Shown here: piece after piece, positions 6,241 to 13,431 of the stretch | Position numbering within the stretch: position 1 is the stretch's first letter | How the letters are laid out: each line of letters begins with the position of its first letter | Assembly (NCBI GenBank): GCA_900765525.1 | Contig: CAAFRY010000208.1 | Span: 1 to 15,457 of the forward strand | Direction of reading: 5' to 3' | DNA length: 15,457 bases | DNA from: an uncultured Blautia sp. | Lineage (GTDB): Bacteria; Bacillota; Clostridia; Lachnospirales; Lachnospiraceae | Made by a program: the position numbers and the translations under genes | The notes under the pieces: model-generated | Told to the model about the DNA's origin: nothing | The model's database searches: none | What the model saw: the letters and a program-made list of their open reading frames with translations, nothing else

Positions 6241-7152
6241 GTGAAAAAAATAGTTATAGGAAGCCGGGAAAGCCAGCTGGCAGTGATACAAAGCCGGGTG
6301 GTGCAGGAGTACATAGAAAAAAATAATGAAAACCTGCAGGTGGATATTCTTACCATGAAGACCACAGGAGATAAGATTTTGGACAGAACCCTGGATAAGG
6401 TAGGGGGAAAAGGTCTGTTTGTAAAGGAGCTGGATTTGGCTCTGCGGGAAGGCAGGAGCGATTTGTCGGTACACAGCCTGAAGGATATGCCGATGGAGGT
6501 TCCTGAGGATTTGCCCTTGGTGGCTTTCTCTAAAAGAGAGGACCCCAGAGATGTGCTGGTACTTCCCCAAGGCGCTTCAGAATGGGATAGGACAAAGCCT
6601 ATTGGCTGTTCCAGCAGAAGGCGGATTCTCCAGCTTAAAGAACTGTTTCCACAGGTGGAGTGCAGAAGTGTCCGGGGAAATGTGCAGACTCGTCTGAGAA
6701 AGCTGGATGAAGGAGAGTACGGGGCCTTGGTACTGGCAGCAGCCGGCTTAAAGCGGCTGGGATTGGAGTATAGAATCCACCGGTATTTTGAACCGGAGGA
6801 AATGATTCCCGCAGCTGGTCAGGGGATTTTGGCTGTGCAGGGAAGAAAAGAACTGGATACGGATATGTTGAAGGGATTCCAGGACGAAGAAGCCTACTGG
6901 GAGGCTTTGGCGGAGAGGGCTTTTGTAACAGAGCTGAACGGAGGATGCTCTTCTCCCATAGGAGCCCACGGAAGGACAATAGACCATAAACTGGTGCTGC
7001 TGGGTCTTTATTATGATGAGGATACAGGGGCTTATAAAAAGGGACGAATAGAGGGAAATCCCCGGGATGCCCGGTCTCTTGGAATTTCCCTGGCCAGAAG
7101 GCTGAGGGAGGAATGCAGGGGCCAAGACCCCGGAGAGGAGCAGAAAGGATGA
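6241..7152 (+). CDS. hemC: Hydroxymethylbilane synthase (porphobilinogen deaminase)
   Basis: It joins four porphobilinogen units into hydroxymethylbilane. The 303-aa protein has all the family landmarks: GSRESQLAVIQS (7-18), TTGDKILDR (41-49), GGKGLFVKELDLAL (55-68), the catalytic Asp82 in VHSLKDMP, and NGGCSSPIG, whose Cys236 carries the dipyrromethane cofactor. The start is GTG at 6241, one base after the sirC stop, with GGGAGG 6 nt upstream. The C-terminus is slightly short of E. coli HemC (313 aa). It overlaps the next gene by ATGA (7149-7152), so coupled translation is likely. No substitution of key residues is seen. Confidence 0.96.
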   Translation: MKKIVIGSRESQLAVIQSRVVQEYIEKNNENLQVDILTMKTTGDKILDRTLDKVGGKGLFVKELDLALREGRSDLSVHSLKDMPMEVPEDLPLVAFSKREDPRDVLVLPQGASEWDRTKPIGCSSRRRILQLKELFPQVECRSVRGNVQTRLRKLDEGEYGALVLAAAGLKRLGLEYRIHRYFEPEEMIPAAGQGILAVQGRKELDTDMLKGFQDEEAYWEALAERAFVTELNGGCSSPIGAHGRTIDHKLVLLGLYYDEDTGAYKKGRIEGNPRDARSLGISLARRLREECRGQDPGEEQKG

Positions 7153-8663
7153 GTACAGGAAAAGTATGGCTGGTAGGTGCCGGCCCCGGAGACATTGGAT
7201 TGTTTACCCTGAAAGGCATGGAGGTGCTGATGCAGGCTCAGGTGGTGGTTTATGACAGTCTGGTTGGACAGAGCCTGCTGTCCAGAATACCGGATACAGC
7301 CAGATGCATCAATGTGGGAAAGAGAGCTTCCCACCAAACCATGCCCCAGGAACAGATAAACGAACTGCTGGCAGAGAAGGCCAAAAAAGGCCTTCGGGTG
7401 GTGCGCCTGAAAGGGGGAGACCCTTTCCTTTTCGGAAGAGGAGGAGAGGAAGCAGAGCTTTTAGCCAAAGAAGGGATTCCTTTTGAAATCGTGCCCGGGG
7501 TTACCTCTTCTATTGCGGTGCCGGCTTATAACGGCATTCCGGTAACCCACAGAGATTTTACCTCTTCTGTCCATATCATTACAGGACACAAAAAACAGGG
7601 GCAGGATTATGATATTGATTTCAAGGCTTTGGTCCGGACAAAAGGGACTTTGGTTTTTCTTATGGGGGTTTCAGCTCTGGAGGAAATCTGCCGTTCTCTT
7701 CTTGCTGCAGGAATGGAGCCGGATATGCCTGCGGCTCTTCTGCAGAAGGGAACTACTGCAGGGCAGAAGAGAATATTGGCGGATATTTCCACCCTTCCTC
7801 AGGAAGTGAAACGCCAGGGAGCCCAGACCCCTGCCATTATTGTGGTGGGACGGGTATGCGCCCTGGCAGAGGAATTTGACTGGTATGAAAAACTGCCTTT
7901 GGCAGGCTGCCGGGTATTAGTCACCAGACCCAGAGAGCTGGTTTCTGCAATGGCAGAAAAGCTGAGAAAAAAGGGGGCGGAGGTATTGGAGCTTCCTGCT
8001 ATCTGCACCAGACCTTTGGAGGACCAGAAGGAGCTTTACCAGGCTTTTCAGACTCTGGAAACCTATGACTGGATTGCTTTTACCAGCCCTACAGGAGTGC
8101 GGATTTTCTTTGAGGAGATGAAAAAAGCCGGTGTGGACATAAGAAAACTTTATCAGGCCAAGCTGGCGGCAATCGGAAAGGGAACGAAAAAGGCATTGGA
8201 AGAGAAAGGCTTTTTTGTGGATTTGGTACCAGAGGTATATGACGGAGCCTCTCTGGGACAGGCCCTGTGCCAGGCCTGTCAGGGAGAAGAACGGATTCTT
8301 CTTCCAAGAGCTAAGGCAGGTAATTCAGAGATTTTACAGGAGCTTAAGAAAAAGCCTGGACTTCAGATTTCCGACATTGCCACCTATGAAACTTTATATG
8401 AGAAACAGGACCTGATAGATGAGAAACAGGAGTTTGAACAGGGGCATATAGACTGTGCCGTATTCACCAGCGCTTCCACGGTCCGGGGCTTTGCAGAAGC
8501 AGTAAAGGGGCTGGATTTTTCCCTGGTCCGGGCTGCTTGTATCGGAAAGCAGACTAAGGCGGCGGCAGATGCATTGGGAATGAAGACTTATATGGCCAAA
8601 CAGGCGGACATGGACAGCCTGGTAGAGCTGGTTTGCAGAATGAAGGAAGAAAAGGAGTGTTGA
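7149..8663 (+). CDS. cobA-hemD: Uroporphyrinogen-III C-methyltransferase / uroporphyrinogen-III synthase fusion
   Basis: This 504-aa bifunctional enzyme closes hydroxymethylbilane to uroporphyrinogen III (HemD part) and methylates it twice with SAM to precorrin-2 (CobA/SUMT part). Residues 1 to about 248 are SUMT: VGAGPGD (9-15), VVRLKGGDPFLFGRGGEE (84-101), VPGVTSSIAVPAYNGIPVTHRD (115-136). Residues about 253-504 are the weakly conserved HemD fold, starting CRVLVTRPRE and including DWIAFTSPTGVRIFFE. This fusion is common in Firmicutes. I chose ATG 7149, which gives the ATGA overlap with hemC and has AGGAG 8 nt upstream. A longer frame from 7113 would add 12 residues in front of the SUMT start, of a kind not expected there. 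The fusion steers uroporphyrinogen III toward sirohaem and corrinoids. Confidence 0.95.
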   Translation: MSTGKVWLVGAGPGDIGLFTLKGMEVLMQAQVVVYDSLVGQSLLSRIPDTARCINVGKRASHQTMPQEQINELLAEKAKKGLRVVRLKGGDPFLFGRGGEEAELLAKEGIPFEIVPGVTSSIAVPAYNGIPVTHRDFTSSVHIITGHKKQGQDYDIDFKALVRTKGTLVFLMGVSALEEICRSLLAAGMEPDMPAALLQKGTTAGQKRILADISTLPQEVKRQGAQTPAIIVVGRVCALAEEFDWYEKLPLAGCRVLVTRPRELVSAMAEKLRKKGAEVLELPAICTRPLEDQKELYQAFQTLETYDWIAFTSPTGVRIFFEEMKKAGVDIRKLYQAKLAAIGKGTKKALEEKGFFVDLVPEVYDGASLGQALCQACQGEERILLPRAKAGNSEILQELKKKPGLQISDIATYETLYEKQDLIDEKQEFEQGHIDCAVFTSASTVRGFAEAVKGLDFSLVRAACIGKQTKAAADALGMKTYMAKQADMDSLVELVCRMKEEKEC

Positions 8664-8667
8664 GACA

Positions 8668-9654
8668 ATGGAAATGACAATCAGGCCCAGAAGGCTGAGA
8701 GGAAACGAGAAAATCAGAAAAATGGCAAGAGAGACCAGAATAGATAAAAGCGCTTTGATATACCCTCTCTTTGTAAAAGAAGGCCAGAATATAAAAGAAG
8801 AGATACCTACTATGCCGGGACAGTACCGTTACAGTCTGGATTGTGTTTCCCAGAAGCTGGAAGCGCTTTTGGAGGCCGGTGTGGATAAAGTTATGTTTTT
8901 CGGTATTCCGGAGCATAAGGATGAAGTGGGCAGCCAGGCCTACGCCCAGGATGGCATTATCCAGAAAGCCCTTGAAAAAGCCAGGGCTGACTTTGGGGAT
9001 GAACTCTATCTCCTTACAGATGTGTGTATGTGTGAGTATACTTCCCACGGACACTGCGGTCTATTAAAAGGCCAAGAGGTGGACAACGACCCTACCTTGG
9101 AGCTTTTGGCTAAAACAGCTCTCTCCCATGTGGAGGCGGGAGCGGATATGGTGGCTCCCTCTGATATGATGGACGGAAGGGTAGGGGCTATCCGCCGCCT
9201 TTTAGATAAAAGAGGATACCAGGAAACTCCCATTATGTCTTATGCAGTCAAATATGCCTCTGCCTTTTACGGACCTTTCCGGGATGCAGCAGGTTCTGCC
9301 CCCTCTTTCGGAGATAGGAAAAGCTATCAGATGGATTTCCATAACAGAAGAGAAGCTGTGAAAGAAGCCTTGCTGGATGTGGAAGAGGGAGCTGACATTA
9401 TCATGGTGAAGCCGGCCATGAGCTACCTGGATATTGTCCGGGAGGTGAAGGACAGCATCCATCTTCCTGTGGCCGCATATTCTGTCAGCGGAGAATACGC
9501 TATGGTAAAGGCGGGAGCCAAGCTGGGCTTTATAGAAGAGGACAGGATTATCTGTGAAATGGCAGCCAGTGCTTTTAGGGCAGGCATAGACATTTATCTG
9601 ACCTATTTTGCGGAGGAAATCGCTAGATTTATAGAGGAAGGGAGAATCGGATAA
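8668..9654 (+). CDS. hemB: Porphobilinogen synthase (5-aminolevulinate dehydratase), zinc type
   Basis: It condenses two 5-aminolevulinates to porphobilinogen. In the 328-aa protein the active-site zinc ligands Cys120, Cys122 and Cys130 are all present in DVCMCEYTSHGHCG, at the same numbers as E. coli HemB. The Schiff-base lysines are Lys195 (AVKYASAFYGPFR) and Lys248 (IMVKPAMSYLDI). The ATG follows the cobA-hemD stop by 4 nt, with AAGGAG 10 nt upstream. The stop TAA shares its last A with the ATG of hemL. The three-Cys set marks the zinc-dependent class rather than the magnesium-only class. Confidence 0.97.
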   Translation: MEMTIRPRRLRGNEKIRKMARETRIDKSALIYPLFVKEGQNIKEEIPTMPGQYRYSLDCVSQKLEALLEAGVDKVMFFGIPEHKDEVGSQAYAQDGIIQKALEKARADFGDELYLLTDVCMCEYTSHGHCGLLKGQEVDNDPTLELLAKTALSHVEAGADMVAPSDMMDGRVGAIRRLLDKRGYQETPIMSYAVKYASAFYGPFRDAAGSAPSFGDRKSYQMDFHNRREAVKEALLDVEEGADIIMVKPAMSYLDIVREVKDSIHLPVAAYSVSGEYAMVKAGAKLGFIEEDRIICEMAASAFRAGIDIYLTYFAEEIARFIEEGRIG

Positions 9655-10925
9655 TGACAAAATCAGAAAATTTATTCCAAAGAGCAGTCCAAAGAATTCC
9701 CGGAGGAGTCAACAGCCCGGTACGGGCTTACGGGGCTATTGGAGAAACGCCTCGTTTTATCCAGGGGGCTGTAGGCTGCAAAATATTTGATGTGGACGGA
9801 AATGCTTATACAGACTATATCGGGTCCTGGGGCCCAATGATTCTGGGGCACAACCGGGAGGAAATAAAGGAGGCTGTGATTCGTGCCAGTGAAAACGGAC
9901 TAAGCTTCGGCTGCGCTACGGAAAAGGAAGTAGAAATGGCGGAGTTTATCTGCGAACGGATTCCTCATGTAGAGATGATTCGTATGGTAAATTCAGGCAC
10001 AGAGGCAGTGATGAGTGCTGTCCGCACGGCCAGAGGTTATACAGGAAAAAATAAGATTATTAAGTTTGCAGGCTGCTATCATGGCCATTCAGACGCAATG
10101 CTGGTAAGTGCAGGAAGCGGTGTTATGACAAGCGGTGTACCGGACAGCGCAGGAGTGCCTCAGGGCTGTACCCAGGATACTATGTTGGCTATTTACAATG
10201 ATTTAGACAGCGTGGAGCAGCTTTTAAAAGAAAGTCAGGACAGTGTGGCGGCAGTAATCATTGAGCCTGTGGCCGCCAATATGGGAGTAGTGCCGCCTAA
10301 GGAAGGCTTTCTGTCCGGGCTCAGAGAGCTTTGTGACAAGCACGGTGCCCTGTTGATTTTCGATGAGGTAATTACAGGCTTTCGTCTGGGCTTTGCCGGA
10401 GCAGCCGGTTTTTATGGGATAAAACCGGACTTGGTGACCTACGGAAAAATTATTGGAGCCGGAATGCCGGTAGGGGCCTACGGCGGAAGAAAAGAGATTA
10501 TGGAGATGGTTTCCCCGGCAGGACCGGTCTACCAGGCGGGGACTTTAAGCGGCAACCCTATTGCCATGGCTGCGGGATTGGCCCATCTGAAGCTGCTGTG
10601 GGAAGACCAGGATGTATATAAACGACTGTATCAGAAGGGAGAAGCTTTCTTTGGGGAAATCCGCCGGATTTTCCTGGAAAAAGGTGTGGAATACCAGGTG
10701 AATTCTGTAGCTTCCCTGGGAAGCATCTTTTTCACCAGCCAGCCTGTGAAGGATTATACCTCTGCTAAAACTGCAGATACCAAAGCTTTTTCCCAGTATT
10801 TTAAATTTATGCTGAAGCAGGGCGTCCATCTGGCACCTTCCCAGTTTGAGGCTATATTCCTGTCCGACGCTCATACAGACCTGGAAATTCAGGAATTTTT
10901 GGAACTGGTGAAGAAATATTTTTAG
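9654..10925 (+). CDS. hemL: Glutamate-1-semialdehyde 2,1-aminomutase
   Basis: This PLP enzyme converts the HemA product glutamate-1-semialdehyde to 5-aminolevulinate. The 423-aa protein has GGVNSPVRAY near the N-terminus, VNSGTEAVMSAVRTARGYTG around 110-130, the PLP-phosphate and aspartate region LLIFDEVITGFRLG, and the Schiff-base Lys265 in TYGKIIGAGMPVGAYGG, the same number as in E. coli. The length is normal. The start codon overlaps the hemB stop by one base (TAATG), and the GGAAGGGAG site lies in the last hemB codons. With HemA it gives a complete C5 route to ALA in one operon. Confidence 0.97.
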   Translation: MTKSENLFQRAVQRIPGGVNSPVRAYGAIGETPRFIQGAVGCKIFDVDGNAYTDYIGSWGPMILGHNREEIKEAVIRASENGLSFGCATEKEVEMAEFICERIPHVEMIRMVNSGTEAVMSAVRTARGYTGKNKIIKFAGCYHGHSDAMLVSAGSGVMTSGVPDSAGVPQGCTQDTMLAIYNDLDSVEQLLKESQDSVAAVIIEPVAANMGVVPPKEGFLSGLRELCDKHGALLIFDEVITGFRLGFAGAAGFYGIKPDLVTYGKIIGAGMPVGAYGGRKEIMEMVSPAGPVYQAGTLSGNPIAMAAGLAHLKLLWEDQDVYKRLYQKGEAFFGEIRRIFLEKGVEYQVNSVASLGSIFFTSQPVKDYTSAKTADTKAFSQYFKFMLKQGVHLAPSQFEAIFLSDAHTDLEIQEFLELVKKYF

Positions 10926-10933
10926 GTGATATT

Positions 10934-12625
10934 ATGGATGCTACGATGATTGGATTTCTGATTCTTCTGCTTTTTGTTCTCTGTCTGGCCTGGACAGCCT
11001 GGCGGGAAAGCAGAGGCAGAAGAGCCAGATTTTTGCAAAATATGATACAGGCCTGGGGAAAAATTCCGGACAGGGAATATAGTTGGGAGGAATTGGAAAA
11101 GATTTCCCAATATTTCCGGCAGAGAGAAAAGAAGGGGTTCTATATTGACGATATTACTTGGAATGACTTAAATATGGACCAGGTATTTGCCCTGCTGAAC
11201 CAGTGTCTGTCCCCGGTAGGCGATGCCTGTCTTTATGATATGCTCCGTAAACCTGTTTTTGACAAGGAAACCCTGGAAGAAAGAAACCGGCTTATGGACT
11301 TTTTCCGGGAAAACCAGGCGGCCAGACATAAGCTGCAGCAGCTTTTGATTGGCATACGGAAACCGGGAAGCTCCAGTTTTTATGAGGCTGTCCATGTGAC
11401 TCAGGAGGTGACGGTCCAGGGTTCCGGGGTTCAGCTGGCCATGTGTCTGGGCTTTTTCTTATCCCTGCTGTTTTTTGCCATAAAGCCGGATACAGGAGTG
11501 TTTTTTCTTTTGGGAATGTCCCTGTTTAACATTGGCTCTTACTTTGTGAAAAAACAGGAGGTTGACGTGTACCTTTCCAGTTTCCGCTGTGTGATTCAGT
11601 TATTGTCTGCCCAGAAGGAATTGGAAAAGCTAAGGATTCCCCAGCTGGAAGCTTATACCTTACAGGCCGGGGAGTATGCCAGGGCTCTGTCAAAATTCAA
11701 GAGAGGGAATTTTCTGGTGGTGGACCGCAACAGTGCAGGCGGCGGACTGGAAGGGTTTTTCCTGGATTATGTGCGGATGCTGACCCATCTTGATTTAATA
11801 AAATTTTACGATATGTTAAAGGCCATGCAGGAAAACACAGAGGCTCTGGACGGCCTTATGGAGATTTTCGGAACATTGGACGCTCTGATTTCTGCTGCCT
11901 CTTTCCGGGAAAGCCTGCCCTATTATACAGTGCCCAACCTGGAAGAAGGAGAGAAAGCTTATATCTGTGTGAAGAATCTGTATCATCCCCTTCTTTCGGA
12001 CCCGGTGGCCAACAGCATAGAAGCCAGGGAGGGAATTCTGATTACAGGTTCCAATGCCTCGGGAAAATCCACCTTTTTAAAAAACATAGCGGTAAATGCT
12101 ATTTTAGCCCAGACTATCTATACAGCTGTGGCTACCAGCTATGAAGCGCCTTATTTTAAAATCATGACCTCCATGGCTCTGCGGGATGATTTACAGGGAG
12201 GGGAAAGCTATTTTATTGTGGAAATCCGGTCTTTGAAAAGAATTTTGGAGGAATCGGAAAAAGAAGGCTGTCTGCTGTGTATTGTAGACGAGGTGCTAAG
12301 AGGTACCAACACCATTGAGCGTATTGGGGCATCTTCCCGGATTCTGGCTGCGCTCCAAAGAGAAAAGGTACTGCCCTTTGCAGCTACCCATGATATAGAA
12401 CTGTCTTATATTCTGGAGAAGCGGTATGAGAATTATCATTTTGAGGAGGAGATAACCCAGAAAGAAGTTGTGTTTAACTATCTGCTAAAAAAAGGGAGGG
12501 TTACTACCCGAAATGCTATTCGTCTGCTGGAAATGACAGGTTATGACAAAGAATTGGCCAACCAAGCTAAATCTGCGGTAAGCGATTTTGAAAAAACGGG
12601 AATCTGGAAGGTTATGGAAAAATAA
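10934..12625 (+). CDS. Membrane-anchored MutS-family ATPase of unknown function
   Basis: This 563-aa protein has a C-terminal MutS-type ATPase domain: Walker A GSNASGKST (372-380), a MutS-like segment SMALRDDLQGGESYFIVEIRS, Walker B CIVDEVLRGTNTIER with Asp452-Glu453, and ATHDIELSYIL. Ahead of it is a helical core/lever-like region. There is no N-terminal mismatch-binding domain, so it is not canonical MutS, and no Smr endonuclease domain, so it is not MutS2. It has a transmembrane helix at about 5-23 and two more at about 168-203. The ATPase is therefore predicted to be tethered on the cytoplasmic face. The ATG has an AGGTGA site 4-5 nt upstream and lies 8 nt after hemL, so it is probably the last gene of the tetrapyrrole operon. 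The family call is firm; the role is not known to me and no link to haem or B12 is evident in the protein. Confidence 0.88.
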   Translation: MDATMIGFLILLLFVLCLAWTAWRESRGRRARFLQNMIQAWGKIPDREYSWEELEKISQYFRQREKKGFYIDDITWNDLNMDQVFALLNQCLSPVGDACLYDMLRKPVFDKETLEERNRLMDFFRENQAARHKLQQLLIGIRKPGSSSFYEAVHVTQEVTVQGSGVQLAMCLGFFLSLLFFAIKPDTGVFFLLGMSLFNIGSYFVKKQEVDVYLSSFRCVIQLLSAQKELEKLRIPQLEAYTLQAGEYARALSKFKRGNFLVVDRNSAGGGLEGFFLDYVRMLTHLDLIKFYDMLKAMQENTEALDGLMEIFGTLDALISAASFRESLPYYTVPNLEEGEKAYICVKNLYHPLLSDPVANSIEAREGILITGSNASGKSTFLKNIAVNAILAQTIYTAVATSYEAPYFKIMTSMALRDDLQGGESYFIVEIRSLKRILEESEKEGCLLCIVDEVLRGTNTIERIGASSRILAALQREKVLPFAATHDIELSYILEKRYENYHFEEEITQKEVVFNYLLKKGRVTTRNAIRLLEMTGYDKELANQAKSAVSDFEKTGIWKVMEK

Positions 12626-12681
12626 AACAGAGAATTGTCGAGCGGAAAGATAATATGAAGATTAAAGTCAGACAATTTGTC

Positions 12682-12710
12682 TTGACGAAAGAAGTGGAAT
12701 TTGACATAAT
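12682..12710 (+). promoter_or_regulatory. Possible promoter just before the operon terminator
   Basis: TTGACG (12682-12687) and CATAAT (12705-12710) are spaced by 17 nt. A perfect inverted repeat AGACAA-T-TTGTCT (12670-12682) touches the -35 element. Initiation would occur near the foot of the terminator at 12721, so only a very short RNA or a read-through product would result. This may be chance similarity. Confidence 0.3.
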
Positions 12711-12720
12711 AATAGGTGTC

Positions 12721-12760
12721 AAAGGACAGCGCTGTCTTTTCTTTTTGTTTTTTGTTTTTA
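12721..12760 (+). terminator. Intrinsic terminator of the hemA operon
   Basis: AAAGGACA-GCGC-TGTCTTTT forms an 8-bp stem (one G-T pair) with a 4-nt loop. A long T-rich tract follows, in runs of 5, 6 and 5 T. It lies 95 nt after the MutS-like stop with no gene between. Confidence 0.8.
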
Positions 12761-12974
12761 TTTCTCCAATCAGCGTCTCTGCTGGAATCCCAAAGACATT
12801 TACGCTACGCTGTGAGAAAACTAAGATGGGAGTGATTGCCAAGAAAAAGATTCCATTCTAATATCTGTCTTTAGGGCGGACAAGTCTTATTCACAAAGCG
12901 GGCAAGAATGTCAAAAGCTTTCTGATTCCAAACCATGGAAAGCACAGTCTGAGGGTTTACCATTGGGTTATAAA

Positions 12975-13017
12975 GGGGGCTTCCCACTGAACCATAGTGT
13001 CAGTGGGAAGCCCTTTT
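12975..13017. terminator. Strong bidirectional-looking hairpin terminator
   Basis: GGGCTTCCCACTGA (12977-12990) and its exact complement (13000-13013) form a perfect 14-bp stem around 9 nt. On the + side TTTT follows. On the - side CCTTTAT follows. It lies 40 nt beyond the stop of the Cys/Gly-rich gene and so most plausibly ends that - strand transcript. Confidence 0.7.
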
Positions 13018-13036
13018 CCTGACTTTAAGAGTCAGG
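13018..13036. other. Second short hairpin next to the terminator
   Basis: CCTGACT and AGTCAGG form a perfect 7-bp stem with a 5-nt loop, stacked 4 nt from the 14-bp hairpin. On the - strand it comes first after the Cys/Gly-rich gene and is followed by AAAA, so it is not itself a terminator. It may protect a 3' end. Confidence 0.4.
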
Positions 13037-13053
13037 TGCAGACAGCGATGCTG

Positions 13054-13293
13054 TTAGCAGCAGAAGCCTCTGCCGTTTCCACAGCCGCAAAGAAGCAGCA
13101 GAATCAGGATAATGCAGCTGCAGTCATTTCCACAGCCGTCATTTCCGCCAAATACGCTTCCGTTACCGCAGCAGGACAGAAGAAGCAGAACCCAGATGAT
13201 GCAGCTGCAGTCGCCAAAACCACTGCGGCCCATTCCTCCTGAACAGTTATCGTCACATCCGCAACCACAATTTGTAGCAGCTAAGTCACTCAT
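13054..13293 (-). CDS. Small Cys/Gly-rich protein with two hydrophobic repeats
   Basis: This 79-aa protein has 15 Cys and 17 Gly. It contains two near-identical units, CSCIIWVLLLLSCCGNG (29-45) and CSCIILILLLLCGCGNG (58-74). Each has a core of hydrophobic residues too short for an ordinary membrane helix, bracketed by cysteines. The N-terminus has a CGCGC cluster (9-13 region) and the protein ends in CC. The ATG at 13293 has GGAGG 8 nt upstream. An in-frame TTG at 13308 would begin inside that site and is rejected. Similar small, Cys-rich, low-complexity proteins occur in Clostridia under the name chorion class high-cysteine protein, and small hydrophobic Gly-rich proteins occur in spore coats. 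I recall these families but cannot test homology. Function is unknown; a structural or metal- or disulfide-linked role is a guess. Confidence 0.8.
   Translation of the reverse strand: MSDLAATNCGCGCDDNCSGGMGRSGFGDCSCIIWVLLLLSCCGNGSVFGGNDGCGNDCSCIILILLLLCGCGNGRGFCC
13072..13209 (-). repeat. Internal duplication in the Cys/Gly-rich gene
   Basis: The two copies lie at 13159-13209 and 13072-13122, 87 bases apart. They encode residues 29-45 and 58-74 with 12 of 17 positions identical. At DNA level the shared core on the + strand is ATGATGCAGCTGCAGTC in one copy and ATAATGCAGCTGCAGTC in the other. Confidence 0.75.
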
Positions 13294-13326
13294 GAAAGTA
13301 TCCTCCAAAGATTTTGATTACACTTA

Positions 13327-13353
13327 CATAGTATGCGGTTAGCCCTAATGGGT
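13327..13353 (-). promoter_or_regulatory. Possible sporulation-type (sigma-K-like) promoter of the Cys/Gly-rich gene
   Basis: On the - strand CATACTATG (complement of 13327-13335) lies 16 nt after an AC dinucleotide (13352-13353), close to the B. subtilis sigma-K pattern AC-N16-CATANNNTA. The start would fall near 13320, about 27 nt before the ATG. The -35 match is only two bases, so this is weak. Confidence 0.3.
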
Positions 13354-13399
13354 GCAGAAAAAGAAAAAATTCTTTTTATCGTTTATAAAGCGTCTGCAC
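13352..13399 (-). terminator. Possible terminator of the Csp-like protease gene
   Basis: On the - strand an inner stem AAAAAGAA-TTTT-TTCTTTTT (13358-13377) is nested in an outer pair GTGCAGA/TCTGCAC (13352-13358 with 13393-13399). It lies just downstream of the protease stop at 13432. The inner stem is all A/T except one pair, so efficiency is doubtful. Confidence 0.45.
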
Positions 13400-13431
13400 A
13401 GCCTGGAAAATTTCACCGCTTATTTGGCCTG

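Larger units (their letters stand above)
12626..13053. other. Intergenic region without a convincing gene
   Basis: This stretch holds the hemA-operon terminator, a possible promoter and two hairpins near the right end. An open frame at 12655-12861 would give 68 residues, but it runs across the terminator's T tracts, which explain its hydrophobic middle, and it has no ribosome site. From about 12780 to 12970 I see no gene, RNA family or mobile-element remnant that I can name. Confidence 0.5.

Noticed and set aside
7113..7148. Upstream in-frame ATG extending CobA-HemD by 12 residues
   Set aside because: The added arginine- and proline-rich residues do not belong to the SUMT family. The ATG at 7149 has a good ribosome site and the ATGA overlap with hemC.
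6635..7219. 194-aa open frame antisense to hemC
   Set aside because: It is proline-rich shadow coding from the reverse of a clearly identified gene. It lacks a ribosome site and would overlap essential genes fully.
12655..12861. 68-aa open frame on the + strand after the MutS-like gene
   Set aside because: It spans the intrinsic terminator, owes its hydrophobic middle to the T tracts, and has no ribosome site or recognisable family.
12977..13036. Paired hairpins read as the end of an IS200/IS605-type element
   Set aside because: There is no transposase, no TnpB fragment that I can recognise and no second end. A transcription terminator for the neighbouring - strand gene explains the main hairpin.
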